A DNA stretch of 42,925 bases from an uncultured Halieaceae bacterium (GTDB lineage Bacteria; Pseudomonadota; Gammaproteobacteria; Pseudomonadales; Halieaceae). Positions within the stretch are counted from its first letter, which is position 1; each line of letters begins with the position of its first letter. The notes below the pieces were generated by a model, which was given only the letters and a program-made list of their open reading frames with translations, ran no database searches and was not told where the DNA came from. The position numbers were made by a program, and so were the translations under genes. This document shows positions 1 to 9,366 of this stretch, one piece after another. The stretch lies in assembly GCA_913056165.1 (NCBI GenBank), contig CAJXMD010000015.1:1-42925 (forward strand), given 5' to 3'.

Positions 1-108
1 GGGCGCGATCAGGAGTTGGTGGTGGTCACCAATAGCGAAGACGGTCCCGAGATTACCTCGGTAGAGCCTGTAAAATTTGTTCCCATGCTCGCGGGCATCG
101 AACGTTAA
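1..108 (+). CDS. pcm: Protein-L-isoaspartate O-methyltransferase, C-terminal fragment (5' end outside window)
   Basis: Frame 1 is open from the first base and stops with TAA at 106-108, giving 35 C-terminal residues. The tail, with ...VEPVKFVPMLAGIER, resembles the last strand of Pcm proteins, which end in a V(R/K)FVPL-type motif. Pcm uses S-adenosylmethionine to methylate damaged isoaspartyl residues in cytosolic proteins so that they can be repaired. Position supports the call: pcm precedes nlpD in many gammaproteobacteria. The stop codon overlaps the next start codon by one base (TAATG), so the genes are translationally coupled. Only the tail is visible, so the call rests on that motif and on synteny. 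Confidence 0.7.
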   Translation, partial: GRDQELVVVTNSEDGPEITSVEPVKFVPMLAGIER

Positions 109-1037
109 TGTCTGGGTGGATTGGCATTTACTGTCGTGGTCTTGCGATGGGTTCAGCTGACTTGGTGCCGGGGGTGTCTGGGGGCACGATCGCGCTAATC
201 ACTGGTATATACACCCGGCTATTGACCGCGCTAACCCAGGCCAACGTTGACACACTCGGGTGCTTGCTGAAAGGAGAGTTCGCCCGCTGCTGGCGACGTA
301 TAGATGGAAACTTTTTGTTGGTGCTGGGGGCGGGGATTGCATCCGCCATTCTCGGTCTTGCTGAGGCTATACAGTTTCTATTGCAGCATTACCCACTTTT
401 GCTCTGGTCTTTTTTCTTTGGTTTAGTCCTAGCCTCCGGTGGCATGCTGATGCTTACAGAGCTGCAGCTGGAAAAACAACACAGTGTTGCCGCCCACGGC
501 TTTTTGGTGGTGCTGGGTGGGTTGATTGCGGGCCTCATTGGTCTGTCTCCTCAGGCGTCGATGGTGGATGTTCCCGGATCCTTTTTTCTGGCAGGGATGC
601 TGGCCATCACCGCCATGTTGCTCCCGGGCATTTCAGGAAGCTTTATCTTGCTATTGCTAGGCATGTATACGCCGATTATCAGTGCAGTAACGGATAGAAA
701 TCTGGAGGTGCTGCTGCTGTTCGGCAGCGGCTGTCTAATGGGATTGTTGGTGTTTTCTCGCTTACTGCACTGGCTGATGCAACGCATGCGTAAGCCGGTT
801 ATGGCCGTGCTATCGGGTTTTTTGTTGGGCTCACTGGTAATTTTATGGCCATGGCAGCTCGTGCAAGAGGTGATCACAGATCGTCATGGATCGGCTCGGA
901 ATGTCAGCACGATTCCTGTGAGTCCGTTTGAGTACGCCAGCAGCGTTGGGGATCCGCATTATTTGCAATGTGTTGCCGGTGGGCTTCTTGGGGTAGTGGT
1001 TGTGCTTGGCTTGTCTCTCGCGCGTCGACGAGTGTGA
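108..1037 (+). CDS. DUF368 membrane protein, probable undecaprenyl-phosphate transporter (PopT family)
   Basis: A 309-residue very hydrophobic protein with about eight to nine membrane segments. It opens with the family signature (Gly-Ser-Ala-Asp-Leu-Val-Pro-Gly-Val-Ser-Gly-Gly-Thr at about residues 15-27). A second, related stretch near residues 168-178 (LLPGISGSFIL) indicates an internally duplicated fold with two PGxSG loops. DUF368 proteins have been linked experimentally to recycling of the lipid carrier undecaprenyl phosphate across the inner membrane; assigning that role here is inference from family membership. The gene lies between pcm and nlpD with one-base overlaps on both sides, so it belongs to the same transcript as a cell-envelope gene, which suits a peptidoglycan-precursor role. 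Confidence 0.85.
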   Translation: MSGWIGIYCRGLAMGSADLVPGVSGGTIALITGIYTRLLTALTQANVDTLGCLLKGEFARCWRRIDGNFLLVLGAGIASAILGLAEAIQFLLQHYPLLLWSFFFGLVLASGGMLMLTELQLEKQHSVAAHGFLVVLGGLIAGLIGLSPQASMVDVPGSFFLAGMLAITAMLLPGISGSFILLLLGMYTPIISAVTDRNLEVLLLFGSGCLMGLLVFSRLLHWLMQRMRKPVMAVLSGFLLGSLVILWPWQLVQEVITDRHGSARNVSTIPVSPFEYASSVGDPHYLQCVAGGLLGVVVVLGLSLARRRV

Positions 1038-1927
1038 TGGGCGCTGAAATGAGGCGATCAAGTCAGCGGTTGTCATCGGCGTTGTGTGTATCCCTCATGA
1101 TCGCCGGCTGTGCCGATAATCCGCCCGCCCCGATAGAGACCCGGGTCGGTGCAACGGTCACGGTGACGGATCAGGAAGCACCTGAGATGGGGTCTGCGGG
1201 ACAATACACCGTTCAGCCCGGGGACACGCTTTACTCGATTGCCTTTAGATATGGCGTCAATGTCAATGAGCTTGCGGCTCGCAATCAGATCAAGGCTCCC
1301 TATACGATCTACCCGGGTCAGCAAGTGGTCACCGATCTGTCGGATTTTTCGTCTGCTTCAACTACCTCCCAAGCGATAGATGTGGAGGTAAAGCCAGTTG
1401 AGAATCCCGGCTCAGGAGCGGTTGGCTCCAGCAAGGCGCCGGTAAAAGATGAGCGGGAAGAGACCGCGAAGGCGGAGCCCGAGCCGGCGAGCAAACCCCC
1501 GCCTACGGCAGTTACGGGATCGGGCACTCCGCGAGCTTCAAATACACAGGCTTTTGGTCCTGTGACCCGATGGCGCTGGCCAAGTGGGGGCCGGGTAGTG
1601 CGCTCCTATTCCGATATTCGTCACAAAGGGGTCGATATAGCGGGGAGCCGTGGCGATCTAATTCGCGCCAGTGCGGCGGGAGAAGTGGTTTATGCGGGTA
1701 CGGGCCTGAAAGGCTACGGGCTTCTGCTAATCGTAAAGCACAACGAGCAGTTCCTCAGCGCCTATGGTCACAACGACGCAAACCTGGTTGAAGAAGGGGC
1801 CTGGGTTGATGAAGGTCAGGTTATTGCAAAGATGGGTAGCAGTGGCACTGACTCGGTGAAATTACACTTCGAGATACGCCGGGAAGGACAACCCATCGAT
1901 CCTTTGAAGCTTCTGCCTCAGCGGTAG
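1037..1927 (+). CDS. nlpD: NlpD-type murein hydrolase activator lipoprotein (LysM + degenerate LytM)
   Basis: 296 residues if translation starts at the ATG overlapping the upstream stop (TGATG, 1035-1039); an ATG twelve bases further on is also possible. A lipobox (Ile-Ala-Gly-Cys25) marks an outer-membrane lipoprotein. A LysM peptidoglycan-binding motif (about residues 56-100, YTVQPGDTLYSIA) is followed by a low-complexity linker and an M23/LytM domain (about 175-296). The LytM domain keeps HKGVD and YGH but has KLHFEIR where an active enzyme has HxH, so one catalytic histidine is lost. This matches NlpD-class proteins, which activate the amidase AmiC at the division septum rather than cut peptidoglycan. 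Normally rpoS follows; here fdxA follows on the other strand after four bases. Confidence 0.9.
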   Translation: MGAEMRRSSQRLSSALCVSLMIAGCADNPPAPIETRVGATVTVTDQEAPEMGSAGQYTVQPGDTLYSIAFRYGVNVNELAARNQIKAPYTIYPGQQVVTDLSDFSSASTTSQAIDVEVKPVENPGSGAVGSSKAPVKDEREETAKAEPEPASKPPPTAVTGSGTPRASNTQAFGPVTRWRWPSGGRVVRSYSDIRHKGVDIAGSRGDLIRASAAGEVVYAGTGLKGYGLLLIVKHNEQFLSAYGHNDANLVEEGAWVDEGQVIAKMGSSGTDSVKLHFEIRREGQPIDPLKLLPQR

Positions 1928-1931
1928 TCTC

Positions 1932-2255
1932 TTAACGCTCCAGCAGTGCCAGCTTGTCGGGTTTACCAGACCATGCCTCGGCATCGGGCATCTCGGGTTT
2001 CTTCTCGGTGATGTTTGGCCAGATGTCAGCGAGTTCAGCGTTCAGCGCAAGAAATTGTTCTTGATCTGCTGGTAGCTCATCCTCAGAGAAGATAGCGTCG
2101 ATTGGACATTCGGGTTCGCACAACGCGCAATCGATGCACTCATCAGGGTGAATGACCAAAAAATTGGGGCCCTCATAGAAACAGTCCACAGGGCAAACCT
2201 CAACACAGTCAGTGTGTTTGCAGTTAATACAATCTTCGCCAACAACAAATGTCAT
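1932..2255 (-). CDS. fdxA: Seven-iron ferredoxin, FdxA type
   Basis: 107 residues, the exact length of Azotobacter/Pseudomonas-type FdI/FdxA. The N-terminal half has the cysteine pattern of a [3Fe-4S] plus [4Fe-4S] ferredoxin: [17 protein letters not shown] near residues 9-25 and [12 protein letters not shown] near 40-51. It is a small cytosolic electron carrier; the physiological partner is not evident from sequence. It converges with nlpD, with only four bases between the stop codons, and is co-oriented with mutS 67 bases upstream. The fdxA-mutS pairing is conserved in pseudomonads. Confidence 0.93.
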   Translation of the reverse strand: MTFVVGEDCINCKHTDCVEVCPVDCFYEGPNFLVIHPDECIDCALCEPECPIDAIFSEDELPADQEQFLALNAELADIWPNITEKKPEMPDAEAWSGKPDKLALLER

Positions 2256-2322
2256 GGTGTGCTCTCTCTGGTAATTCCAGGTGAAGGATACCTCTGTTCG
2301 CGAAAAATTTGAATGATCTTTG

Positions 2323-4890
2323 TTATAACTTGTTCTTCAAATCATAGAGAAATTCAAGCGCGTCTCGAGGACTCATATCGTCGATACTCGCCTCGCGAAG
2401 TGCCTCGACCACGGGGTGAGTCTGAGTGGTACTGAAGAGGTCATTCTGCGCTGGCGTGTTCGCGTTTTCTCGTGGTTCGGTGATGGCTGCTCCCTGACCC
2501 GACTCCAACTGCGTCAATTTCTGCTGGGCTTGTTCCAGAACCCGAGACGGAATGCCTGCAAGTTTTGCAACCTGAAGTCCAAAGCTCCGATTGGCCGGTC
2601 CGTCTTGAATGTTATGCATGAAAACCACGTGATCCTCATGTTCGGTGGCATCCAGATGAACGTTGGCCATGGTATCGAATTGCTCGGGGAGAGCGGTGAG
2701 CTCAAAATAATGGGTAGCGAACAGAGTAAATGCCCGCACCTCGGTAGCGAGAGCAACGGCGGCCGCCCAAGCGAGGCTCAGGCCGTCGAAGGTGCTGGTG
2801 CCTCGACCTACTTCATCCATCAGGACCAAACTTTTTGGCGTGGCATTGTGGAGAATATTTGCCGTCTCGGTCATCTCGACCATGAAGGTCGAGCGGCCGC
2901 TGGCTAAGTCGTCCGATGAGCCGATCCTTGTGAAGATGCGATCGAGAGTAGAGAGGTGGGCTCTGGCCGCGGGGACAAAGCATCCCACATGAGCAAGGAG
3001 GGCGATCAACGCATTTTGTCTCATGTAGGTCGACTTACCTCCCATATTGGGACCGGTAATCAACAGCATCCGCCGATGCCGATCAAGCCGTGTGCCGTTA
3101 GCAATGAATGGAGTGTCGTTTACCTGCTCGACCACGAGATGACGGCCCCCATCGATGTCAATCACGGGTTCCTCGGAGAATTCCGGGCGAGTCAAGTTGA
3201 GGCCCTGAGCTCGCTCTGCGAAACACGCCAGGACATCCAGATCACAGAGGGCCACGGCGGTGGTTTGCAGTGCGGTCAGTTCAGCAGCCAGGGTGGTGAC
3301 CAGGTCTTCATACAAATATTTTTCGCGCGCTAATGCCCGCGATTTTGCCGACAGCGCCTTGTCCTCAAAAGTCTTTAGTTCGGGAGTGATAAAGCGCTCT
3401 GCGTTTTTCAGTGTCTGTCGTCGTACATAAGAGTCTGGCGCTCCGGCTGCCTGTGCCTTTGAGATCTCTATGTAATAGCCGTGGACTCGGTTGTAGCCCA
3501 CCTTCAGGCTACTCAAGCCAGTGGCGTCTCGTTCTCGCTGTTCAATGGCCAGTAAAAAATCCCCGGCGTTTTTCGAGATACCCCGAAGTTCGTCCAGTTC
3601 GGAGTCGAAGCCCTCCGCAATCACGCCGCCATCGCGGATGACAACCGGTGGGTTTTCTACCAGCGCCCGGTTTAGCAGTGCAACGGTATCCGGGTACTCG
3701 CCTATTTGCTCTCCAATGTGCCGCAGGCGCGCCGCCTCTCCCGGCAGAGCAACGTGAATGCTCGGTAGTGTCGCCAGGCTGTCTGCAAGCCGCGTAAGAT
3801 CTCTGGGGCGGGCAGAACCCAGTGCAATCCTCGCCAGAATCCGCTCCATGTCGGAGATGCCTTTGAGAGCAACCCGCAGTGGCTCAAACCGGTATTGCTC
3901 GAGTAATGCGCAGACGGCGGTTTGTCGCGCGAGCAATTCCTCAGTGTCATTAATTGGCCGGTGGAGCCATCGCCGAAGGTGGCGTGTCCCCATGGCTGTG
4001 ACCGTGCTATCAAGCACTGAAAACAAGGTGTGTTCCTCACCGCCGTTCAAATTGACATCTATTTCCAGATTGCGCCGTGTAGCGGCATCCAGGAGAACCG
4101 CTTCGGATAATTTCTCCTGTCGCATGGCCTGTAGATGCGGTAGCTCGCCTCGCTGGGTATCTTTGAGGTATTCGAGGAGGCAGCCGGCAGAGCAAAGGGC
4201 GAGGGTCAGGTCGTCGCAGCCAAATCCTTTCAGGTCTTGGGTCTGAAATTGGGCATTGAGCGCGCTGCGGGCGGAGGCCTCATCGAAATACCAGTTGGGT
4301 TGGTGGCGCAGGCTCCGTCGCTCGGACAGAGAGGCATAGACGCTACCTTCGGCAATGAGGATCTCGGCGGGAGCCAGGCGTTCAAGTTCGGCCTGAAGTG
4401 CCTCCTCACCGGTCACTTCCGTCACTAGAAACCGACCGCTTGATACATCTACCCAGGCAATGCCGTGATGGGCATCCCGTGAACACAAGGCCAGCAGCAA
4501 GGCATCAGTGCCCGCATCAAGCAGGGTTTCATCCGACAAGGTTCCGGGAGTGACGATCCGAACCACCTGACGTTCCACGGGACCTTTGCTCGTGGCGGGA
4601 TCCCCTGTCTGTTCGGCAATGGCAACCGAGAATCCCTGTTTGACGAGGCGCGCGAGATAATTTTCTGCCGCGTGATACGGGACCCCCGCCATCGGAATCG
4701 GCTCGCCCCCGGACTTGCCTCGCGCGGTCAGAGTGATATCGAGAATTTCCGCAGCGGTGCTGGCGTCCTCGTAGAAGAGCTCATAGAAATCACCCATTCG
4801 GTAAAACAGCAGCTCGTTGGGGTGTTCGCGTTTGATGGCGAAGTACTGCTGCATCATGGGGGTGTGTTGCTGCTGATCAGGGTCGACCAT
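2323..4890 (-). CDS. mutS: DNA mismatch repair protein MutS
   Basis: 855 residues, full family length. The mismatch-reading Phe-x-Glu motif is F35-Y36-E37 in GDFYELF. The ATPase Walker A (GPNMGGKST, about 613-621) and Walker B (VLMDEVGRG, about 690-698) are intact, followed by STFDG. Near the C-terminus QNDLF matches the pentapeptide by which MutS proteins bind the beta sliding clamp, and the last 30 residues resemble the helix-loop-helix dimerisation/tetramerisation tail ([13 protein letters not shown]). It scans DNA for mispairs and recruits MutL. Divergent from recA across about 250 bases. In Pseudomonas a cinA-like gene lies between mutS and recA; none is present here. Confidence 0.97.
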   Translation of the reverse strand: MVDPDQQQHTPMMQQYFAIKREHPNELLFYRMGDFYELFYEDASTAAEILDITLTARGKSGGEPIPMAGVPYHAAENYLARLVKQGFSVAIAEQTGDPATSKGPVERQVVRIVTPGTLSDETLLDAGTDALLLALCSRDAHHGIAWVDVSSGRFLVTEVTGEEALQAELERLAPAEILIAEGSVYASLSERRSLRHQPNWYFDEASARSALNAQFQTQDLKGFGCDDLTLALCSAGCLLEYLKDTQRGELPHLQAMRQEKLSEAVLLDAATRRNLEIDVNLNGGEEHTLFSVLDSTVTAMGTRHLRRWLHRPINDTEELLARQTAVCALLEQYRFEPLRVALKGISDMERILARIALGSARPRDLTRLADSLATLPSIHVALPGEAARLRHIGEQIGEYPDTVALLNRALVENPPVVIRDGGVIAEGFDSELDELRGISKNAGDFLLAIEQRERDATGLSSLKVGYNRVHGYYIEISKAQAAGAPDSYVRRQTLKNAERFITPELKTFEDKALSAKSRALAREKYLYEDLVTTLAAELTALQTTAVALCDLDVLACFAERAQGLNLTRPEFSEEPVIDIDGGRHLVVEQVNDTPFIANGTRLDRHRRMLLITGPNMGGKSTYMRQNALIALLAHVGCFVPAARAHLSTLDRIFTRIGSSDDLASGRSTFMVEMTETANILHNATPKSLVLMDEVGRGTSTFDGLSLAWAAAVALATEVRAFTLFATHYFELTALPEQFDTMANVHLDATEHEDHVVFMHNIQDGPANRSFGLQVAKLAGIPSRVLEQAQQKLTQLESGQGAAITEPRENANTPAQNDLFSTTQTHPVVEALREASIDDMSPRDALEFLYDLKNKL

Positions 4891-5093
4891 GGGTATCCGA
4901 TTACAGGGTTGTCAGGGGTGTTTTGCGGCCACGGGCGCCAAATCACGATAATACTTCGTGATGGCGGTCTCGTGGGACCGAGGGACAGAAAGAAATTCAA
5001 TCAATATGTCGCTATTGACTACATGTGCCCCGGGTCGGCTCTGTTTTTCTCCTATTTGATGGCTAAACTGGGTTGCATCCGGAGTCAAAAACA

Positions 5094-5109
5094 CTGATTA
5101 TTCATACAG
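5094..5109 (+). promoter_or_regulatory. LexA (SOS) box and candidate promoter of recA
   Basis: CTGATTATTCATACAG fits the gammaproteobacterial LexA consensus CTGT-N8-ACAG except for one base in the left half (CTGA). It lies 32 bases before the recA start. TTGCAT at 5073-5078 and GATTAT at 5096-5101, spaced by 17 bases, form a plausible sigma-70 promoter whose -10 sits inside the box, so bound LexA would block RNA polymerase. recX is probably in the same regulon through its coupling to recA. The box is read by eye. Confidence 0.8.
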
Positions 5110-5141
5110 TAGTTTTCCAACCACAAGGCGAGGACAAAATC

Positions 5142-6209
5142 ATGGATCCAAACAAGCAAAAAGCCCTGGATGCAGCACTGTCGCAGATCGAGCGGCAGTT
5201 TGGTAAGGGAACCGTTATGCGAATGGGGGATGAGGAGCGTGTGGCCATCCCCTCGATTTCCACAGGATCACTGGGATTGGATATCGCTCTGGGCATTGGT
5301 GGGTTGCCTAAGGGACGTATCGTCGAGATCTATGGTCCTGAATCATCCGGCAAGACCACCCTGACCCTGCAGGTGATTGCCGAGGCCCAGAAAAAAGGTG
5401 GTGTCGCGGCCTTTGTGGACGCGGAGCATGCCCTCGATCCCCAGTACGCTGAAAAGCTCGGGGTGCAAATGGATGATTTGATTGTGTCGCAACCCGATAC
5501 CGGAGAGCAGGCTTTGGAGGTCGCTGAGATGTTGGTGCGCTCAGGGGCGGTGGATGTGCTGGTTGTGGATTCGGTTGCCGCGCTGACACCCAAAGCCGAG
5601 ATCGAGGGGGATATGGGAGATTCCCATGTTGGACTGCAGGCGCGACTGTTGAGTCAGGCGATGCGCAAGTTAACCGGCGCGATTAAGCAAACTGGCTGTC
5701 TCGTTATATTCATCAACCAAATTCGAATGAAGATTGGTGTCATGTTCGGCAGTCCCGAGACAACCACCGGCGGTAACGCCCTGAAATTTTATTCGTCGGT
5801 GCGATTGGATATCCGGCGCGTCGGTGCGGTCAAGGACGGTGACGAAGTCGTCGGTAACGAGACTCGGGTGAAGGTGGTCAAGAACAAGGTCTCGCCGCCC
5901 TTTAAGCAAGCAGAGTTCCAGATTATGTATGGCTCTGGGATCTATCACATGGGCGAGGTGATTGACTGGGGTGTCAAACTTAATTTGGTCGACAAAAGTG
6001 GCGCTTGGTACGCCTACAAGGGCGATAAAATCGGCCAGGGAAAGGCCAATGCATCGAAATTCCTGGAGGACAACCCGGCGATCGCTGCAGAGATCGAAAG
6101 CCAGATTCGCCACCAGACGATGGGTCTCCCTTTGACCGCTATCGAGGGGGGCAAAGCCGCTGAAACTGATGATGCGGGTGATGCTGCAGGGGCTGCTGCT
6201 GCCGAGTGA
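5142..6209 (+). CDS. recA: Recombinase RecA
   Basis: 355 residues from the ATG at 5142, preceded by a GAGGA-like ribosome site. The frame stays open further upstream, but that extension would run through the LexA box and lacks RecA similarity. Walker A is GPESSGKT (about residues 65-72); the core and loop regions ([30 protein letters not shown]) are typical. The C-terminal tail is acidic and alanine-rich. RecA forms filaments on single-stranded DNA, drives strand exchange and stimulates LexA self-cleavage. The stop overlaps the recX ATG (TGATG), so RecA and its modulator are translated together. Confidence 0.98.
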   Translation: MDPNKQKALDAALSQIERQFGKGTVMRMGDEERVAIPSISTGSLGLDIALGIGGLPKGRIVEIYGPESSGKTTLTLQVIAEAQKKGGVAAFVDAEHALDPQYAEKLGVQMDDLIVSQPDTGEQALEVAEMLVRSGAVDVLVVDSVAALTPKAEIEGDMGDSHVGLQARLLSQAMRKLTGAIKQTGCLVIFINQIRMKIGVMFGSPETTTGGNALKFYSSVRLDIRRVGAVKDGDEVVGNETRVKVVKNKVSPPFKQAEFQIMYGSGIYHMGEVIDWGVKLNLVDKSGAWYAYKGDKIGQGKANASKFLEDNPAIAAEIESQIRHQTMGLPLTAIEGGKAAETDDAGDAAGAAAAE

Positions 6210-6697
6210 TGGAATCCTCCTATGAGGCGCTAAACCCTGCTGATATCCGGCGCAAGGGGATGGACCTCCTCGCGCGCCGGGAGCACGGAGTTGAAGAGCT
6301 TCGCAGGAAGCTGGCATCACGTTTCGGCAACTGCGAGGTCACCCTTGACGTGATCGATGGTGAATTAGCGCGGCTGGTTGATGAAGGGCTTTTGAGCGAT
6401 GACCGCTTCGCAGCAGCGACTGTCAGACAATTAATTGCCAGAGGTCTAGGTCCTCGCCGATTGGATGAAGAGCTGCGGAGCAAAGGCGTGATGGCTGGCT
6501 GGCGCGACTGCGCTGACACCGAGGAGCTTGCAATCGATTGGGGGGCACAGGCTCGCACCGTCTTCGAAAAAAAATTTGGGGGTCAGCCCTTGCCAGAAGA
6601 TCCGGCCTCCGCCCGCAAAGAGTGGGCACGCAGGGCGCGGTTCATGCAGTACCGCGGCTTTGACGCGGACGACTTTATGCCGTTGATCTCCGGTTAG
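6209..6697 (+). CDS. recX: Regulatory protein RecX
   Basis: 162 residues from the ATG that overlaps the recA stop; a GTG three bases earlier is the only nearby alternative. The protein has the RecX arrangement of short three-helix repeats: an N-terminal part with LLARREHGVEELRRKL, a central part with VDEGLLSDDRFAAA and RGLGPRRLDEEL, and a C-terminal RxRFMQYRGFDADD motif. RecX caps or destabilises RecA filaments and limits recombinase activity. Immediate position after recA and translational coupling support the call. Convergent with the DUF3014 gene downstream. Confidence 0.92.
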   Translation: MESSYEALNPADIRRKGMDLLARREHGVEELRRKLASRFGNCEVTLDVIDGELARLVDEGLLSDDRFAAATVRQLIARGLGPRRLDEELRSKGVMAGWRDCADTEELAIDWGAQARTVFEKKFGGQPLPEDPASARKEWARRARFMQYRGFDADDFMPLISG

Positions 6698-6754
6698 GGG
6701 GTGGCTCTACCGCTTGCGCTACAGCACCACCGGCGCAGGATCTAGAAGAGCACC

Positions 6755-7615
6755 CTAGCGGTCTAGAAGTGCTCCACGTATTTCTCTCGCCTTCTCCTTG
6801 ACCCGTTCCCCATTGGCTGGACCCATGCGCATCAGCTGTTTCTGTAGTGGCGATAATGCCTCGAGGGCCGGATCCTCGTAGACCCAATTCGCTTCAACCT
6901 TGTAGAGTCTGGCCTCAAGGTCGGTCTCTGGTGCCAGCATAATCGTTTCGAGGGCGACAAGAATAGCGGCTTCAAGATTGGGACTGTCGTATCCGAGTAA
7001 ATCCCAAGCTTCATTGGTCGCTATTTCCACGCTGGTGAAAGCGTCTACGAGTGTGTCGGTGTCGATCTCCGAGATGAGTCGAGCCAGTCCGTCGTATCGT
7101 TCGAAGCCCGTGGGGTTCATCGTGACGCCAAGTCCATCATCAACGAAGCTGAAGGCCACTTCAGGGCGACCTACGGGCAGTAACTTATAGGGCACAAATC
7201 CCTGGCGGAGGTTGTCGATGATAGCCACGAGGCGTTCTATCAGATTTGGCGCGCTGATGAATGTGGCTGCGAGTGGACTGGCACTGACTTGTAGCGCGCC
7301 GGAAGCGAGTTGTTCATTTGCCTCGGCTAAAGTGGGCGGGGCGGGAGGTTCCGGCGGCGTCTCCAGCTCCTGAACAATCTCGGGTTCGGTTACTTCCGGC
7401 GGCGGTGGCTCAACGGTGGGCTCGGGGGTAGGCGGCGGCTCTGGGGTTTGAGCAATAATGGGCGTCTCGGGCGTCTCGCTGCCATAGGGCAAGCTTTCAC
7501 CAAAACCCCACCAAAGAATGGCAACAAGCACCAAAAGGCCAGCGATCGGAATCCCGATAGCCGCCGCGCGCTTGTTGGAAGCTTGGGGTTCACGGGCGGA
7601 ATTGGGTTCTGTCAT
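6755..7615 (-). CDS. DUF3014 domain protein, membrane-anchored
   Basis: 286 residues. A basic N-terminal cytosolic tail leads into one membrane helix (about residues 18-37), then a strongly Pro/Glu-rich linker (about 45-92) and a globular domain of roughly 190 residues ending LLDR. The globular part resembles DUF3014, a family of unknown function found in proteobacteria (recognised from memory). The topology implies an inner-membrane protein with its main domain in the periplasm, held off the membrane by the proline-rich spacer. It is divergent from the sarcosine oxidase operon, and I see nothing that links it to that pathway. Confidence 0.75.
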   Translation of the reverse strand: MTEPNSAREPQASNKRAAAIGIPIAGLLVLVAILWWGFGESLPYGSETPETPIIAQTPEPPPTPEPTVEPPPPEVTEPEIVQELETPPEPPAPPTLAEANEQLASGALQVSASPLAATFISAPNLIERLVAIIDNLRQGFVPYKLLPVGRPEVAFSFVDDGLGVTMNPTGFERYDGLARLISEIDTDTLVDAFTSVEIATNEAWDLLGYDSPNLEAAILVALETIMLAPETDLEARLYKVEANWVYEDPALEALSPLQKQLMRMGPANGERVKEKAREIRGALLDR

Positions 7616-7753
7616 GATTTATCCATTACCGTTGATAAGACCGACAGTGTATTACGAGTTGAAAGCGGTATAAACAGGTCGCGAACGGGCACATCAGGAC
7701 TTGACATCTAGGCCTTGCAAAGTCACCTTCGCGTGTTTCAGAACCAGTGTTTG

Positions 7754-7771
7754 CCGGCGTTCTCCCGCCGG
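7754..7771 (+). promoter_or_regulatory. GC-rich hairpin in the soxB leader
   Basis: CCGGCG and CGCCGG form a perfect 6-bp stem with a 6-base loop, 28 bases before the soxB ATG and upstream of its AAGGGA ribosome site. There is no following T-run, so it is not a standard terminator. It may affect leader stability or be chance in GC-rich DNA. I compared the leader with the glycine riboswitch core, since glycine is the product of sarcosine oxidation, and found no convincing match. Confidence 0.25.
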
Positions 7772-7799
7772 GGTAAATCGACCAGATCAAGGGATTTTA

Positions 7800-9053
7800 A
7801 TGCAGCGTTATTCGGCATTGGGTTTGGTGACACAGGCCGTCAGGCACAACGAAAACTGGCAGCGTGTTTGGCGCAATCCAACCCCTAAAAAACACTACGA
7901 CATCATTGTTGTTGGTGGTGGCGGGCATGGCCTGGCCACGGCCTACTACCTCGCCAAACTTCACGGGGTAACCAATGTCGCCGTGGTGGAAAAAGGGTAT
8001 TTGGGCGGAGGTAATACAGGACGCAATACCACGATTGTTCGGTCCAACTATCTATGGGATGAGGCTGCTCATCTTTATGAGCACGCGATGAAGTTGTGGG
8101 AGGGCCTGTCCCAGGACCTGAATTACAACGTGATGTTTAGCCAGCGGGGTGTCTTGAACCTGGGGCACACCTTGCAGGACATGCGAGATATACAGCGACG
8201 CGTTAATGCTAATCGATTGAATGGCATAGACAGCGAAGTGCTGGATACCAAACAGGTGCAGGAACTGGTGCCTATCATGGACTGCTCTGCAAATAGTCGT
8301 TACCCAATACTTGGGGCGTCGTGGCAGCCAAGAGCCGGGGTTGCCCGTCACGACGCAGTGGCGTGGGGCTATGCTCGAGCCGCGGACGCTTTGGGTGTCG
8401 ACCTGCTTCAGCAAACCGAAGTCGTCGATATGATTATTGAAGAGGGAGCTGTAAAAGGGGTTCGAACCGAGCGCTACGGCGATCTTTATGCGGACAGGGT
8501 TGGATGTGTCGTCGCCGGAAATTCCGGGGTGTTGGCAAAAATGGCCGGTTTCAAGCTGCCCCTTGAATCACACCCTCTCCAGGCGTTGGTATCCCAGCCC
8601 ATCAAACCCGTCCTCGACACCGTCGTCATGTCGAATCATGTACATGGTTACGTCAGTCAATCCGACAAGGGCGATCTGGTTATCGGTGCCGGCATCGATT
8701 CCTACAATGGCTATGGTCAGCGTGGATCATTCCCCACCATTGAGCATACTCTTCAGGCGATCATTGAACTGTTCCCGATTTTCAGTCGGGTTCGGATGAA
8801 TCGTCAGTGGGGCGGCATTGTTGATACCTGCCCTGATGCCTGCCCCATTATCAGCAAGACACCAGTTCGAAACCTGTTCTTTAACTGTGGCTGGGGCACG
8901 GGGGGATTTAAAGCTACCACGGGCTCGGGGCACGTGTTTGCCGCGTCTCTTGCCAAGGGTGAAATGCACCCCCTGGCGGAGCCTTTTTCAATGTTCCGTT
9001 TCCATTCCGGAGCGCTGGTGGACGAACACGGCGCCGCTGGCGTGGCCCACTGA
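7800..9053 (+). CDS. soxB: Sarcosine oxidase, beta subunit
   Basis: 417 residues from the ATG at 7800, chosen because AAGGGA lies five bases upstream and the product then has normal family length; the open frame extends upstream but is not SoxB-like. A dinucleotide-binding motif ([19 protein letters not shown], about residues 34-52) binds [11 protein letters not shown] (about 183-190) lies where the histidine that covalently binds FMN is expected in heterotetrameric enzymes. The complex oxidatively demethylates sarcosine in the cytosol to glycine, passing the methyl group to tetrahydrofolate and electrons to oxygen. First gene of soxBDAG-sdaA. Confidence 0.95.
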   Translation: MQRYSALGLVTQAVRHNENWQRVWRNPTPKKHYDIIVVGGGGHGLATAYYLAKLHGVTNVAVVEKGYLGGGNTGRNTTIVRSNYLWDEAAHLYEHAMKLWEGLSQDLNYNVMFSQRGVLNLGHTLQDMRDIQRRVNANRLNGIDSEVLDTKQVQELVPIMDCSANSRYPILGASWQPRAGVARHDAVAWGYARAADALGVDLLQQTEVVDMIIEEGAVKGVRTERYGDLYADRVGCVVAGNSGVLAKMAGFKLPLESHPLQALVSQPIKPVLDTVVMSNHVHGYVSQSDKGDLVIGAGIDSYNGYGQRGSFPTIEHTLQAIIELFPIFSRVRMNRQWGGIVDTCPDACPIISKTPVRNLFFNCGWGTGGFKATTGSGHVFAASLAKGEMHPLAEPFSMFRFHSGALVDEHGAAGVAH

Positions 9054-9063
9054 GAGACTGATC

Positions 9064-9366
9064 ATGTTGCATATTTATTGCCCTCACTGCGGTGAATATC
9101 GTGAAGAAGACGAGTTTCATTACAAAGGGCAGGCCCATATTGCCCGCCCCCTTGATCCCGAGGCCTGCAGTGATCAGGAGTGGGGCGAGTATCTTTATTT
9201 TCGAGACAACCCCAGAGGGGATCACCGTGAGGTTTGGTTTCATGCCACTGGTTGTCGAAAATTTTTCAATGTGGTCAGAAATACGCTCACCTATGAAATT
9301 CGTGAGTCCTACCTGATCGGCACTCAGCCTAAAGGTGATGCGCCGTTAGGGGCAGCAGATTCATGA
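9064..9366 (+). CDS. soxD: Sarcosine oxidase, delta subunit
   Basis: 100 residues. The four zinc ligands known for this subunit are visible: C6 and C9 (CPHC), H60 and C64 (HATGC). The small zinc subunit packs against the alpha chain in the SoxABDG complex. It starts ten bases after soxB. Its stop overlaps the soxA start in an ATGA arrangement, so stoichiometric translation with the large subunit is likely. Confidence 0.95.
   Translation: MLHIYCPHCGEYREEDEFHYKGQAHIARPLDPEACSDQEWGEYLYFRDNPRGDHREVWFHATGCRKFFNVVRNTLTYEIRESYLIGTQPKGDAPLGAADS

Noticed and set aside
2416..2907. 163-codon open frame antisense to mutS
   Set aside because: Shadow of a well-supported gene; no protein-like pattern or ribosome site.
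5670..6320. 216-codon open frame antisense to recA and recX
   Set aside because: Antisense to two conserved genes; no domain or start signal.
6748..6774. Inverted repeat GAGCAC/GTGCTC between recX and the DUF3014 gene as terminator
   Set aside because: 15-base loop, no T-run, and it lies across the DUF3014 stop codon.
7616..7799. Possible glycine riboswitch in the soxB leader (GCCGGGGTAAA-like stretch)
   Set aside because: The conserved aptamer core and paired stems could not be drawn; only a short GC hairpin is certain.
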